From NCBI RefSeq assembly GCF_002007565.1, contig NZ_CP015625.1, forward strand, positions 1,860,001-1,924,000: a DNA stretch of 64,000 nucleotides. Direction: 5' to 3'. Within the stretch, counting starts at the first letter, position 1, and every line of letters starts with the position of its first letter. The position numbers and the translations under genes are program-made. The notes under the pieces are model-generated. The model did not search any database. It had not been told where the DNA came from and worked only from the letters and a program-made list of their open reading frames with translations. Source of the stretch: Ditibartonella choladocola. Lineage in GTDB: Bacteria > Pseudomonadota > Alphaproteobacteria > Rhizobiales > Rhizobiaceae. Positions 48,996-59,030 of the stretch are shown here, one piece after another.

Positions 48996-49793
48996 ATGGT
49001 CGTTCATATGTCACAATTGCCATCCCCTGTTTTTTCGCCTTCCCTTGAAAATTTGGAAAAAAACGGCATTCGCCACGCTTTTTTCACACGTCAGGGCGGT
49101 GTTTCCCGCGGGATTTACGAAAGCTTGAACCTTGGTCGCGGCTCCGATGATGACAAAGAAAATATTGATAAAAATCGCGATATTGTTGCCGCTTATATGG
49201 GGGTTAAGCCGGACAATCTTATCAATCTCTATCAAATCCATTCGCCCCATGCGCTGATTGTCAATGAACCGATCATAGGTGAACGTCCGCGTTCGGATGC
49301 ATTGGTCACCAATAAAGCCGGACTTGCTTTGGGGATTTTGACAGCCGATTGCGGGCCTGTGCTTTTTGCCGATGCGAAAGCCCGTGTCATTGGAGCTGCC
49401 CATGCAGGCTGGCGGGGCGCTTTGGCCGGTGTTATCGAAAATACGGTCGCGGCAATGGAAACATTGGGTGCAAAACGGAACAATATTGTAGCAACATTAG
49501 GACCGTGTATCGGCCCCAAACATTATGAAGTTGGCAAAGAATTTTATGAAACATTCGTCGAAGAAAACAAATCATATGAAAAGTTCTTTACCAAATCCGG
49601 ACGCTTCGGGCATTTTTTCTTCAACCTCTGGGATTTCATCCAGAATCGGCTTGATGATGCCGGTGTTCATGGAGATTGCGTAAATTTGTGTACTTATGGC
49701 GACGAAAAAAGGTTTTTCTCCTATCGGCGCAAAACCCATCGCAATGAACCCGATTACGGTCGGCAAATTTCGGTCATTACACTCGCAATATAG
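48996..49793 (+). CDS. pgeF: Peptidoglycan editing factor PgeF (YfiH, laccase-domain)
   Basis: 265 residues of the Cu-oxidase_4 family. In E. coli PgeF removes peptidoglycan precursors that contain L-Ser instead of L-Ala; other members act as purine nucleoside enzymes. Metal-site elements: HAFFTRQGGVSRGIY, LTADCGPVLFAD, HAGWRGALAGVIENTV and GPCIGPKHYEVG. Two ATGs, 48996 and 49008, are possible; neither has a strong ribosome site. It ends the lgt-midA-pgeF group, a conserved order in relatives. Confidence 0.93.
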   Translation: MVVHMSQLPSPVFSPSLENLEKNGIRHAFFTRQGGVSRGIYESLNLGRGSDDDKENIDKNRDIVAAYMGVKPDNLINLYQIHSPHALIVNEPIIGERPRSDALVTNKAGLALGILTADCGPVLFADAKARVIGAAHAGWRGALAGVIENTVAAMETLGAKRNNIVATLGPCIGPKHYEVGKEFYETFVEENKSYEKFFTKSGRFGHFFFNLWDFIQNRLDDAGVHGDCVNLCTYGDEKRFFSYRRKTHRNEPDYGRQISVITLAI

Positions 49794-50308
49794 TTGTTTG
49801 ACAAGTAAAAGGCAGGTTTGGTTTCGGGTTTCGCAAGGTTTTCAAGGTGAAACTTTTGCGGGGCACAAAAACGAAAAGCAGAAAACTTTACCAATGGTAA
49901 CTTGCCAACGAAAAGCCAAGACCATCAATACGAAGCTAAAGAATTAAAGATGATAAAGGCAAATTCTCTAGCGGTAAATTTATCATAAAAATCCGGTGAC
50001 AAGGAAAAGCCGGTCACCGCTAAGCCCCTCCCCCAAAAAGAAGTTACGCCTGCCAAGCCCCCGAAAAAAGTAAAGTTACAAAAGCGGGAATTGGCAAGGC
50101 AGGAAATGTCTGTCAGCTTTTGCCGTTTAAATCCGGTCATTGCGAAACCGGATAGCATTTGGCTGTGAATTCTTTTTTTAAACGGTGCAAAAACAAAACA
50201 GTCAATTAGAAAATGGCAGGAGTGACAATATGAACTCTTGCAATCTGATAACAAAAAGTTAAAACCGCAGCCAGAAATTCTGTTTTCTTTAGAGCCAGGG
50301 GCCAAGCC
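49794..50308. other. Gap upstream of prs
   Basis: No gene on the plus strand. The long minus-strand ORF 49925-50590 extends into prs and is its shadow. Nothing else recognised; the prs promoter must be in the last ~150 bp. Confidence 0.45.
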
Positions 50309-51241
50309 ATGAAACTTTTCTGCGGCAATTCCAACCCACGCCTTGCCGAAGACGTAACAAAATATCTCAACATTCCCATGGGTAAAGCAACGGTCAGACG
50401 CTTTGCCGATCAGGAAATTTTTGTTGAACTCCATGAAAATGTTCGCGGTGAGGATGTTTTTCTTATCCAGTCCACATCCTATCCCGCAAATGACCATTTG
50501 ATGGAACTGCTCATTATGATTGATGCGGTTCGTCGCGCTTCTGCACGCCGCATTACTGCTGTTATTCCTTATTTCGGTTATGCAAGACAAGACCGCAAAC
50601 CCGGCCCCAGAACGCCGATTTCCGCGAAGCTTGTTGCCAATCTATTGACTGAAGCTGGCGCAAACCGCGTTTTGACACTCGACCTTCATGCAGGCCAGAT
50701 TCAAGGCTTTTTCGATATTCCGACCGACAATCTTTATGCTGTTCCGGTCATTGCCCGCGATGTCAAAAACAACTATCCGCTCAAAAATGTCATGGTTGTT
50801 TCACCTGATGTGGGTGGTGTTGTGCGTGCACGCTCTCTTGCAAAACGTCTTGATTGCCTGCTTGCTATCGTTGACAAACGCCGCGAACGTCCGGGCGAAT
50901 CGGAAGTTATGAATGTGATTGGCGATGTTTCGGGCAAAGATTGTCTTTTGCTTGACGATATTGTCGATTCCGGTGGTACACTTTGCAATGCTGCCGAAGC
51001 CCTTTTGAAAAAAGGTGCGAAGAGTGTAACCGCCTATATTACCCACGGGGTTCTTTCGGGCGGCGCAATTGCCCGCATCACCGGTTCCAAGCTGAAAGAG
51101 CTTGTGATTACCAATTCCATCATGCCGACACCGGCTGTTGAACAGGCTCCCAATATTCGCGTTTTGCCTATTTCCGACCTCATCGGCGAGGCTATTTCGC
51201 GCACAGCAGCCGAACAATCGGTTTCAAGCCTGTTTGATTAA
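50309..51241 (+). CDS. prs: Ribose-phosphate pyrophosphokinase
   Basis: 310 residues. Makes PRPP from ribose 5-phosphate and ATP for nucleotide, His and Trp synthesis. Family features: [20 protein letters not shown], the ATP/flexible-loop region [35 protein letters not shown], and the PRPP-binding loop [17 protein letters not shown]. Terminator follows; the next gene lies on the opposite strand. Confidence 0.98.
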   Translation: MKLFCGNSNPRLAEDVTKYLNIPMGKATVRRFADQEIFVELHENVRGEDVFLIQSTSYPANDHLMELLIMIDAVRRASARRITAVIPYFGYARQDRKPGPRTPISAKLVANLLTEAGANRVLTLDLHAGQIQGFFDIPTDNLYAVPVIARDVKNNYPLKNVMVVSPDVGGVVRARSLAKRLDCLLAIVDKRRERPGESEVMNVIGDVSGKDCLLLDDIVDSGGTLCNAAEALLKKGAKSVTAYITHGVLSGGAIARITGSKLKELVITNSIMPTPAVEQAPNIRVLPISDLIGEAISRTAAEQSVSSLFD

Positions 51242-51262
51242 AAGTTTCATTTGTTAACGAAT

Positions 51263-51297
51263 AAAGGCCGCAGAGATTTTGTTTCTGCGGCCTTTTA
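51263..51297 (+). terminator. Terminator of prs
   Basis: AAAGGCCGCAGA (51263-51274) with TCTGCGGCCTTT (51284-51295), then TTATTA. It could act in both directions for prs and the convergent ATPase gene. Confidence 0.88.
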
Positions 51298-51431
51298 TTA
51301 TGATGAAACAGCAGCTTTTCTCGCACCGGAACTTTTGTTGAACCGGATATTTTATCGATCATAAGCTTTTTATAAAACTCACGCTTTCCATGAAAAAGCT
51401 GATCTTTTGCACTTTATCGGGCATTAGCGTT

Positions 51432-52961
51432 TTATTCGGCTGCATCGCTTTTATTTTGAAAGTCATCGGGTGCATCGGGGTCACCGGGCAATGTTTCCAG
51501 TCCGAGATCGGGAAAAGCGGCAATGCGTTTTCCCCCGAAATCGGTTCTTACCACCAGAAGTCCGCGTTCTTCAAAATAGGTCAAGAGATGGCGCGCGCGA
51601 CTCATAGAATGCGTACCATAGAGACGGGCAAGCGTTGCATCGGAAGGGCATGGTTTACCGCTTACTGCCGCTTCAGCGACATTCAAAAACACACCTTGAA
51701 TATCATCTGTCAGTGTTTCGGAAAGTGCCAATGCTTTTTGCCATGTTTCGCTTGCCGCTGTTTCCTCGTCAATTGCGGCTTGCGCCACAGCAAGTTTGCG
51801 CCGGAAACGGGCAAGATCAAGCGGTTCACCGGCAATCCGATGAATGCGGCAACGCACCAGAAAATCCTGATAAAGTACCGCAACCGAACGGAAAGAAGCA
51901 TCCTTGTCATCAACAATTTCGCGCATCACAGCGTCGAGTTCGGCCTCGCGTTCCTGTTCGTCGATTTCGGGAAAGAGGCTTTGGTCTTCTTGTGGCTCTT
52001 CCTGTTTCTGGCGTACCAGCTCTTCCAATATTTCATTGGTCGGTTTCGGCGGTGGCGGGGGTGAGGCGCGCCTTATCGGCATAATCATTTCTTCCGGCGA
52101 TGGTGTGAAGATCAGATCTTCCGCGTCGACTGGCGCTTCCGGCAAGGGAAGAAGTTTGGGACTTGTCGAACGGGCAGATGTTTCAACGGGGCCAATCACC
52201 ACAGGAAGCGGGCGGCGGGACAAAGCCGGACCAAGTGCTACAAAATGACCGCGTTCAAGATCGCGGAACATTTCCGCCTGCCGGCGCTCCATTCCTAAAA
52301 GATCGGCAGCACGCGCCATATCAATATCAAGAAATGTCCGCCCCATTAAAAAGTTGGAAGCTTCGGCTGCAACATTTTTTGCAAGTTTCGCAAGACGTTG
52401 TGTGGCAATAACACCGGCAAGTCCGCGTTTTCTACCCCGACACATGAGATTGGTCATGGCACCGAGTGAAAGCTTGCGCGCTTCGTCGGAAACATCACCG
52501 GCTGCGGCGGGGGCAAATAATTGTGCCTCGTCGACCACCACCAGAAGCGGATACCAATAATCGCGTTCAGCGTCGAAAAGCCCGCCAAGAAAGGCGGCGG
52601 CAGCGCGCATTTGCTGTTCGGTATCAAGCCCTTCAAGGTTCAAAATAGCAGAAACGCGATGCTGGCGTACGCGAGCGGCAATGCGTGTCAATTCCAGTTC
52701 GGTGCGCTGCGCTTCAACAACCACATGGCCGAATTTGTCGGCAAGAGTAACAAAATCCCCCTCCGGATCAATCACACATTGTTGCACCCAATGGGCGCTT
52801 TGCTCAAGCAGCCTGCGTAATAAATGCGATTTTCCCGAACCGGAATTGCCTTGCACCAGCAAACGTGTTGCCAATAATTCTTCAAGATCAAGGCTCGCCA
52901 CTTTCGAGCCGGTCAAGGCACCACGTTCAAAAATAGTTCCCAGATTGATGTCGACAGTCAT
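51432..52961 (-). CDS. HerA-like DUF87 ATPase
   Basis: 509 residues from the ATG at 52961 (MTVDINLGTIFERGALTGSKVAS); the ORF continues upstream, but the added 44 residues do not fit the family. Walker A is QGNSGSGKSHLLRRLLE, Walker B is PLLVVVDEAQLFAP, and a later arginine stretch RGRKRGLAGVIATQRLAKL carries sensor/Arg-finger positions. This is the HerA/FtsK-type (DUF87) core. A Pro/Glu linker (about 335-385) joins it to a C-terminal helical/winged domain with TLARLYGTHSMSRARHLLTYFEERG. HerA proteins translocate DNA, often with NurA; no nuclease gene is adjacent here. The substrate is unknown. Confidence 0.9.
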   Translation of the reverse strand: MTVDINLGTIFERGALTGSKVASLDLEELLATRLLVQGNSGSGKSHLLRRLLEQSAHWVQQCVIDPEGDFVTLADKFGHVVVEAQRTELELTRIAARVRQHRVSAILNLEGLDTEQQMRAAAAFLGGLFDAERDYWYPLLVVVDEAQLFAPAAAGDVSDEARKLSLGAMTNLMCRGRKRGLAGVIATQRLAKLAKNVAAEASNFLMGRTFLDIDMARAADLLGMERRQAEMFRDLERGHFVALGPALSRRPLPVVIGPVETSARSTSPKLLPLPEAPVDAEDLIFTPSPEEMIMPIRRASPPPPPKPTNEILEELVRQKQEEPQEDQSLFPEIDEQEREAELDAVMREIVDDKDASFRSVAVLYQDFLVRCRIHRIAGEPLDLARFRRKLAVAQAAIDEETAASETWQKALALSETLTDDIQGVFLNVAEAAVSGKPCPSDATLARLYGTHSMSRARHLLTYFEERGLLVVRTDFGGKRIAAFPDLGLETLPGDPDAPDDFQNKSDAAE

Positions 52962-53264
52962 TGCCAATCCATCAATTGCCGAACCGTCGCAAGGCTCGTA
53001 GAATATTGAAACAAAAATATCGTTGATTCTTTTTTCATGGTTCCTTTTAGCATTTCCTTGCCGAAAGGTGAAAAAAACGTCATTTTTTCCCACAACTCTT
53101 GCAAGCTCCCGATCTTTCGATTATAGCACCCCAATCCACGTCGACACCCTTGGAGGCAACGTGGGATGGATAAGGGGAAAATCTTTGCCTTTTTCCATAT
53201 TCATGTCCGGAACCGTTGAAAGCTCCGCCCATGAATCTCCAGTTTTTTGAAAAGGACTTAAGCC

Positions 53265-53924
53265 ATGAGCAAAGTTTACACACTCAAGGCCGAAGCACGC
53301 GAACGGGTTGGTAAGGGGTCCTCTCGTCACCTTCGCCGCAACGGTCTTGTTCCAGCAGTTATTTACGGCGATAAAAAGCCTGCACTTTCCATTGCCCTTT
53401 CCTATAAGGACATTTTTTACAAGATTCACGGTGGTGCATTCTTTACAACCATTGCTTCAATCGAAGTTGGTAACGAAAAAATTGAGGTTTTGCCAACCGA
53501 TTACCAGCTTGATCCGGTTCGTGACTTCCCGATGCATGTCGATTTCTTGCGCGTTACGGAAAAATCGGTTGTTCACGTCAATGTTCCTGTCCACTTCCTC
53601 AATGAGGAAGAAGCTCCCGGCATCAAGACCGGCGGCGTTTTGAACATTGTTCGCCACGAAGTCGAACTTGAAGTTCCCGCCCATCACATTCCGGAAGCTC
53701 TTACTGTTGATCTTACCGGTTTGGAAGTTGGTGATTCCGTCCACATTTCCGACATCAAATTGCCTGAAGGCTCCTCGCCGCTCATCAAGGACCGCGATTT
53801 CACAATCGCAACCATTGCAGCCCCAGTTGCATTGCCTGTTGAAGATGAAACACCGGCAACTGACGAAGCCACAGCAGCAACCGATGAAGCACCTGCTGCT
53901 ACAGGTGAAGAAAAATCCGAATAA
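53265..53924 (+). CDS. rplY: 50S ribosomal protein L25/Ctc type
   Basis: 219 residues. The L25 domain binds 5S rRNA ([31 protein letters not shown]) and the TL5/Ctc C-terminal domain follows ([28 protein letters not shown]). The C-terminal 30 residues are a low-complexity Ala/Thr/Glu-rich tail ([18 protein letters not shown]). AAAGGACTT before the ATG is the ribosome site. It is followed by a terminator and pth. Confidence 0.97.
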   Translation: MSKVYTLKAEARERVGKGSSRHLRRNGLVPAVIYGDKKPALSIALSYKDIFYKIHGGAFFTTIASIEVGNEKIEVLPTDYQLDPVRDFPMHVDFLRVTEKSVVHVNVPVHFLNEEEAPGIKTGGVLNIVRHEVELEVPAHHIPEALTVDLTGLEVGDSVHISDIKLPEGSSPLIKDRDFTIATIAAPVALPVEDETPATDEATAATDEAPAATGEEKSE

Positions 53925-53932
53925 TGTGACTC

Positions 53933-53964
53933 AAAAGGCGGGGAAATTTTCCCGCCTTTTCTTT
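53933..53964 (+). terminator. Terminator between rplY and pth
   Basis: AAAAGGCGGG (53933-53942) with CCCGCCTTTT (53951-53960), then CTTT. Only 17-20 bases before the pth ATG. Confidence 0.8.
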
Positions 53965-53981
53965 CCAAGCGAGGTTTAGCC

Positions 53982-54692
53982 ATGTTGCTTATTGCCGGTC
54001 TCGGCAATCCCGGTTCTGAATATCAGGATAACCGGCACAATATCGGTTTTATGGCGGTTGACGAAATCAATCGAAAATACAAGTTTTCCCCCTGGAACAA
54101 GAAATTCAACGCGCTTATTTCCAATGGCACGATTGAAGGTGAAAAAGTCCTTCTTCTTAAACCTCAAACTTATATGAATCTTTCCGGTCAGGCTGTTGGC
54201 GAAGCGATGCGCTTTTATAAGCTGCAACCGGAAAATATCATTGTCATTCACGATGAACTCGACCTTGTGCCGGGCAAATTGCGTGTCAAAACCGGCGGCT
54301 CCAGCGGCGGCCATAACGGAATCAAATCCATTGATGCCCATTGCGGCAATAATTACCGCCGTATCCGTATCGGCATTGGTCATCCGCAATCAAAAGAGCA
54401 AGTCACTTCCCATGTGCTCGGCAATTTTTCCAAAGCCGATCATGAATGGCTTGATCCCCTTCTTGACGCATTGGCCGATAATGTCGGCTTTCTCGTCAAT
54501 GGCAAAGACAGTCTGTTTATGAACCGGATTTCTTTGGCGCATGAAGGCGAAACAGATCACACTCCCGAAGCCGACAAAAAGCCCAAAAAACAAAGCCATA
54601 TCAGACAGGCGCGCCCGCAGCAGGCAAAAGAACTCCCCACGACCGGCCCGATGGCAGAGATGTTGAAAAAACTGTTCAAAAACAACGACTAG
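53982..54692 (+). CDS. pth: Peptidyl-tRNA hydrolase
   Basis: 236 residues. Frees tRNA from peptidyl-tRNA. The catalytic His is in [13 protein letters not shown], with [43 protein letters not shown] and RIRIGIGHP. About 40 basic residues beyond the canonical C-terminus ([26 protein letters not shown]) are probably disordered; such tails are usual in Rhizobiales. Transcribed with, or after, rplY and before ychF, but 1.6 kb and a minus-strand gene separate them. Confidence 0.97.
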   Translation: MLLIAGLGNPGSEYQDNRHNIGFMAVDEINRKYKFSPWNKKFNALISNGTIEGEKVLLLKPQTYMNLSGQAVGEAMRFYKLQPENIIVIHDELDLVPGKLRVKTGGSSGGHNGIKSIDAHCGNNYRRIRIGIGHPQSKEQVTSHVLGNFSKADHEWLDPLLDALADNVGFLVNGKDSLFMNRISLAHEGETDHTPEADKKPKKQSHIRQARPQQAKELPTTGPMAEMLKKLFKNND

Positions 54693-54763
54693 ATGATTCC
54701 GCTTTGGCAATTGGCGGGCACAAATAGCCGCTCGTTTTAAGTGTTATATAAGAGGGTCATACA

Positions 54764-55112
54764 GTTCCTGCCTCAAGCAATTGCTACCTTGGGCAATTCT
54801 GCTTCGAGCGATACCTGCCTCAAGCCGTTCCTGCCTCAAGCATTTTCTATTTAAAGCTGTTCCTGCTTCAAACAATTCCGGTTTCAAGCTATTCCTGTTT
54901 TAAGCAATTCCTGCCTTAAACAATTTCTGCCTTAAACAATTTCTGCTTCAAATGGTTCCTGCTTCAAGCAGTTTCTATTTAAAGCTATTCCTGTTTTAAG
55001 CAATTCCGGCCTTAAACAATTACTGCTTCAAGCCATACCTCAAGCGATTCCTACATCAAGCCGTTCCTGCTTCAAGCTGTTCCCGCTTTCAACAGTTTCT
55101 GCGTCAAACAAT
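54764..55112. repeat. About 21 units of a 16-bp repeat (ATTCCTGCTTCAAGCA)
   Basis: Consecutive 16-base units of consensus RTTYCTGYYTYAARCA fill the interval, with one short (12-bp) unit near 55040 and a few degenerate ones at the left. All units are on the same strand. They are diverged but keep phase, and TTCCTG/TTCAAGC cores are frequent. It lies 70 bp after pth. Confidence 0.93.
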
Positions 55113-55470
55113 CCAATTGTGATTTTCGCCCCCGCTTGCCCCCTTTTGAAAAACAGCAGGGTCGCATATCTACCGGCACTCGAATTTTTCAAAGCCGACA
55201 AAGCGATCAATTGCCGACCTGACCAAACCGCTTTTTTCCAACTGCTTTAACAGGAGAAAAAGCGGGAAAAACAATCAGGGGTGAATGACATTTGTTACCG
55301 GATGCAATTTTAAAAAACAAAAAAATTCATTCAAAAAACACAAAATCCGGAATGGCAAAATTCCGGTTGTTTGCGTTTTTTCCAGAAAAGAACACCCGCA
55401 AAACATTCAAATGTCTTGCGGGAAAATTTCTTCAGCTATGGTGTTTTTGTCAGCAATGACAGGGTTTATC
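55113..55470. other. Gap after the 16-bp array
   Basis: 358 bp without a supported gene. The A-rich run near 55310-55350 is low complexity. No terminator of the minus-strand transpeptidase is clear. Confidence 0.4.
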
Positions 55471-56139
55471 TTACGAAAGCCCTTGTTCGTTGTGTTGGAG
55501 AACAATGACGTGGGTTCCTTCGGGAACGCGCCCGTAAAGGTCGATAATATCCTGATTGAGCAAGCGGATACAGCCGCTTGAAACAGCCTTGCCGATTGAC
55601 CATTCTTCATGGGAGCCATGAATTCTGAACAATGTGTCCTGACCGTTTTTGAAAAGATAAAGCGCGCGCGCACCCAATGGATTGTCGGGGCCTGCGGGCA
55701 TACCATCGCCCAAATGTCCGTAACGGTCAGGCTCGCGATCCATCATATCGCGTGTCGGATGCCACATCGGCCACATGCGTTTATATTGAACGACGGCTTC
55801 CCCTTCAAGCGCCAGACCGGCTTTGCCGACACCAACCCCGTAGCGTAGCGCACGCCCATTTTCCTGAACCAGATAGAGAAAACGTGCCTGCGTGTCGACA
55901 ACCAAGGTTCCGGGCGAATAAGGGCCGTTGAATGCGACTTCCTGACGCCAGTATTTCGGATTGATCTTGCTCATATCGACAGCCGGAAGCGGATAAGGTT
56001 CGTTTGTCACCGGACCGTAGAGCGCTTTTATATCGGCCGGAACCGGCCAGGATTGTTCGACTTGTGGTTGATTGCTTACGCAGGCGGCGAGCGCCAGGGG
56101 TGCGGCAATGATGAATGTACGCCGAGACAGGTGCCTCAT
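55471..56139 (-). CDS. L,D-transpeptidase (YkuD) with lipoprotein signal
   Basis: 222 residues from ATG 56139. The N-terminus MRHLSRRTFIIAAPLALAAC looks like a twin-arginine-type lipoprotein signal ending in the lipobox LAAC. The YkuD domain contains FNGPYSPGTLVVDTQARFLYL and the catalytic motif HGSHEEWSIGKAVSSGCIRLLNQD, with the active Cys in SSGCIR. Such enzymes make 3-3 cross-links or attach proteins to peptidoglycan. Likely anchored to a membrane, facing the periplasm. Divergent from ychF. Confidence 0.94.
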   Translation of the reverse strand: MRHLSRRTFIIAAPLALAACVSNQPQVEQSWPVPADIKALYGPVTNEPYPLPAVDMSKINPKYWRQEVAFNGPYSPGTLVVDTQARFLYLVQENGRALRYGVGVGKAGLALEGEAVVQYKRMWPMWHPTRDMMDREPDRYGHLGDGMPAGPDNPLGARALYLFKNGQDTLFRIHGSHEEWSIGKAVSSGCIRLLNQDIIDLYGRVPEGTHVIVLQHNEQGLS

Positions 56140-56357
56140 GATAACTCCATACAAAATATCGGATTGTTTTAAGCCTGAAAGCTTAGCCAAACGTTAAAAT
56201 AGACAAGATTCCGGCAAAAACGAGAGTGGTCATCAAAATCGTGTGGACTGTATCTTTTTCGCATCATGACCGGCTCTTTAACTGGTATCTGTTTAAAAAC
56301 GTGCTATAGAACCAACCATGTTTACACGCTTATCGGATCAGGATTGCGAGAATTTCA

Positions 56358-57461
56358 ATGGGATTTAAATGTGGTATCGTCGGATTGCCGAATGTGGGAA
56401 AATCCACACTGTTTAATGCTTTGACAAAAACAGCAGCAGCACAGGCTGCGAATTATCCTTTTTGCACAATCGAGCCGAATACTGGCGAAGTTGCTGTGCC
56501 GGATCCGCGGTTGAAAAAGATTGCTTCTATTGCCGGTTCCAAGGAAATCATCCCCACACGCATCAGCTTTGTCGATATTGCAGGGCTTGTGCGTGGCGCA
56601 TCGAAAGGCGAAGGGTTAGGCAACCAGTTTTTGGCCAATATTCGCGAAGTTGATGCCATTGTCCATGTGCTGCGCTGTTTCATCGACGAGGATATTACCC
56701 ATGTTGAAGGGCGAATTGATCCGGTGTCAGACGCTGCAACCGTTGAAACAGAATTGATGCTGTCCGATCTTGAAAGCCTCGAACGGCGTATTGTACAGAT
56801 GAGAAAGCGTGCGACAGGCAAAGACAAGGAAGCTTTGACCGTACTTCCGATGATGGAAGAAGCTTTGAAGCTTTTACAAAATGGCAAACCGGTTCGGCTT
56901 TTGACCAAAGATATTTCGGAAGATGACCGGCAAATTCTGGTTTCGTTCAATCTGTTGACCTCGAAGCCCGTGCTTTATGTTTGCAATGTTGCCGAAAGTG
57001 ATGCGGCAACAGGCAATGATTTTTCCAAAGCTGTCGAGAAAATGGCTGCCGAACAAGGCGCTGAAAGCGTGATTATTTCTGCCGAAATCGAGGCGGAAGT
57101 GGCGCAATTGCCGGAAGCGGAAGCCAAAGAATATCTCGAAGAACTGGGGCTTCATGAACCAGGGCTCGATCGTTTAATTCGCGCGGGCTATCACCTGCTT
57201 GATCTTATTACCTATTTTACCTGCGGCCCCAAAGAAACCCGTGCCTGGACCATTAAACGGGGAACCAAAGCCCCGCAAGCAGCCGGTGTTATCCATTCCG
57301 ATTTTGAACGCGGTTTTATTCGCGCCCAAACCATCTCCTATAAGGATTATGTCGAACTGGGTGGCGAAGTGGCAGCAAAGGAAGCCGGTAAAGCGCGTGA
57401 CGAGGGCAAGGATTATGTTGTCGAAGATGGCGACATCATGCTTTTCAAACATAATTCCTGA
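56358..57461 (+). CDS. ychF: Redox-regulated Obg-like ATPase YchF
   Basis: 367 residues. Obg-family P-loop ATPase (OLA1/YchF) that binds ribosomes and is involved in stress responses. G1 is GLPNVGKSTLFNAL, G3 is DIAGLVRGASKGEGLGNQFL; the G4 motif is altered (NVAESD instead of NKxD), which explains ATP preference in the family. A coiled coil (MLSDLESLERRIVQM) and a C-terminal TGS domain (IKRGTKAPQAAGVIHSDFERGFIRAQT) follow. Terminator after. Confidence 0.98.
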   Translation: MGFKCGIVGLPNVGKSTLFNALTKTAAAQAANYPFCTIEPNTGEVAVPDPRLKKIASIAGSKEIIPTRISFVDIAGLVRGASKGEGLGNQFLANIREVDAIVHVLRCFIDEDITHVEGRIDPVSDAATVETELMLSDLESLERRIVQMRKRATGKDKEALTVLPMMEEALKLLQNGKPVRLLTKDISEDDRQILVSFNLLTSKPVLYVCNVAESDAATGNDFSKAVEKMAAEQGAESVIISAEIEAEVAQLPEAEAKEYLEELGLHEPGLDRLIRAGYHLLDLITYFTCGPKETRAWTIKRGTKAPQAAGVIHSDFERGFIRAQTISYKDYVELGGEVAAKEAGKARDEGKDYVVEDGDIMLFKHNS

Positions 57462-57564
57462 TTTGTTATCAACAAATAGCGCCGGTTTTACTCAATTTCC
57501 GGCCGTTATTTTGTGACCAATCCGGTTTTAATATTTTTCGTGCCCGTCTCGTAAACCATAAAAT

Positions 57565-57599
57565 AAAAGCCGTCCGGAAAAAATTCCGGACGGCTTTTA
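57565..57599. terminator. Bidirectional terminator of ychF and the PRC-barrel gene
   Basis: AAAAGCCGTCCGG (57565-57577) with CCGGACGGCTTTT (57586-57598), A-run and T-run on both sides. Confidence 0.9.
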
Positions 57600-57629
57600 T
57601 TCAAAGAACTCTATAGAAAACCGATAAGC

Positions 57630-57680
57630 TTTCGATAGAAAAATAGCCTTTCGATAGAGAAATAGCCTTTCGATAGAGAT
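57630..57680. repeat. Three 19-bp units (TTTCGATAGAGAAATAGCC)
   Basis: TTTCGATAGA at 57630, 57649 and 57668, period 19 bp. Confidence 0.85.
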
Positions 57681-57712
57681 AGCGTTCTCGCCTATCAAAC
57701 TGCTATTTTTAA

Positions 57713-58153
57713 TCAGAGCTTTTTATGCTCTTCATATTTGAATTCGGGAGCGGCCATCAGCCCTTCCTTGGTTACATTGACCACAACCTTCCACGCACCA
57801 TTTTCATGACGCATGTAGATTGTTGAAGGATCAACCACAACATAGCGTTCACCCACACCAAGAAAACCACCTACACCCACAACAATGCCCGCTACATTAT
57901 TCTGGCGAATGATAATGTCCTTGATCTGGCCGATTGCTTGATCCTGCTTGTTCAATACTTTTGTATCAATCAAGCTTGAAGCAATAAAATCTGTTTCGGT
58001 CGGTGTGACATAACGCACAACGACATCACCATTCGGCAACTTGACTTCCGAAGCCGGTTCTTTCGGCGCTTCGATAGTGATCTTCGGTGATTGCGCAAAA
58101 GCGCTCCCAGCGATTGTTGCTGCCAAAACAGTGATAAGTGCCAGTCTTTTCAT
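57713..58153 (-). CDS. Secreted PRC-barrel domain protein
   Basis: 146 residues, signal peptide MKRLALITVLAATIAGSAFA, then a PRC-barrel domain at about 50-130 (DFIASSLIDTKVLNKQDQAIGQIKD with VAGIVVGVGGFLGVGERYVVV). Small periplasmic PRC-barrel proteins are common in Rhizobiales; their function is unclear. Convergent with ychF. Confidence 0.9.
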   Translation of the reverse strand: MKRLALITVLAATIAGSAFAQSPKITIEAPKEPASEVKLPNGDVVVRYVTPTETDFIASSLIDTKVLNKQDQAIGQIKDIIIRQNNVAGIVVGVGGFLGVGERYVVVDPSTIYMRHENGAWKVVVNVTKEGLMAAPEFKYEEHKKL

Positions 58154-58464
58154 TTAATACGCCTCATAATAATGTTAGTTACTTAAATAAAACGTATAAA
58201 AGATAAGAATGTTCCATTTTATTTATATTTTTTAATAATTATTTATTTTTTAAAACTGAAAATGGATATTATTGTTATATTATTGCGTTTGATTTTATTA
58301 TATATATCTAATATGAACTTCATTTACTCGATTTAAGTTTTATCTGACCATTCTCTTTTTTGCATGACTGATTGTTGCTTGAAGAAAAATATACCAATCT
58401 TGAACGGCTTTTAACGCCAAGCCGGATTTTGCGAAAATCGGCAGAGTTGAATAGCCACTTGTCT
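58154..58464. other. AT-rich gap upstream of the PRC-barrel gene
   Basis: 311 bp strongly AT-rich, likely promoter region of the minus-strand PRC-barrel gene. No ORF or repeat. Confidence 0.4.
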
Positions 58465-58542
58465 CACCACACAAGATATTTTTAGCCCACAAAAGATATT
58501 TTTAGCCTACACAGGATATTTTAACCCACACAAGATATTTGC
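58465..58542. repeat. Four 20-bp units (CACACAAGATATTTTTAGCC)
   Basis: AGATATT or GGATATT at 58474, 58494, 58514 and 58533, period 20, 20, 19. Confidence 0.88.
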
Positions 58543-58581
58543 AAGTGCCGAACTGCAACCTTGATTGCTTTTTAAACTTCT

Positions 58582-58679
58582 CGTTTTCAACCTCCCGTTT
58601 TTAACGTGTCGTTTTTAACCTGCCGTTTTCAAACTCCCGTTTTCAACTTGTCGTTTTCGACCTGTCTTTTTATGTGGCA
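58582..58679. repeat. Seven phased 14-bp units (CGTTTTCAACCTGC)
   Basis: Units begin at 58582, 58596, 58610, 58624, 58638, 58652 and 58666 (the last diverged), always 14 bp apart. Directly after the 20-bp array. Confidence 0.9.
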
Positions 58680-58772
58680 TTTTCCCGAAAGATGCCCAAT
58701 CATCTTCAATAAAACAGGTTCACAAGAAAACAGAGCCAAGCGCAGAATAGAAACACGCGCAAAACAAAAACA

Positions 58773-58842
58773 ACCATAAAACTGGGACAGTCACGAAACA
58801 GAGACAGGCACGAAAAAGAGACAGGAACGAAACAGGGACAAG
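58773..58842. repeat. Three to four 17-bp units (CACGAAACAGAGACAGG)
   Basis: CACGAAACAGAGACAGG at 58792, 58809 and 58826 (17-bp period) with a degenerate unit before. Confidence 0.8.
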
Positions 58843-59030
58843 TGCGGCTGAAACACTTTTCCCGCCCCTTTCCGGACTGTGCAAAATTAGAAACCCGCCT
58901 GCCGAATGAGCCGGTTTAATGCGAGCCTCATCACTAAAGAAGACGGCTTGGCACGCATGAACACGTGCCAATGAAGACCACTTGGCCAATAGAACCGGTT
59001 GCCAGGTACAACCTGTTGCCAAATAAGACT

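Noticed and set aside
49925-50590. 221-residue minus-strand ORF
   Set aside because: Overlaps the 5' part of prs, which is a sure gene; no domain visible.
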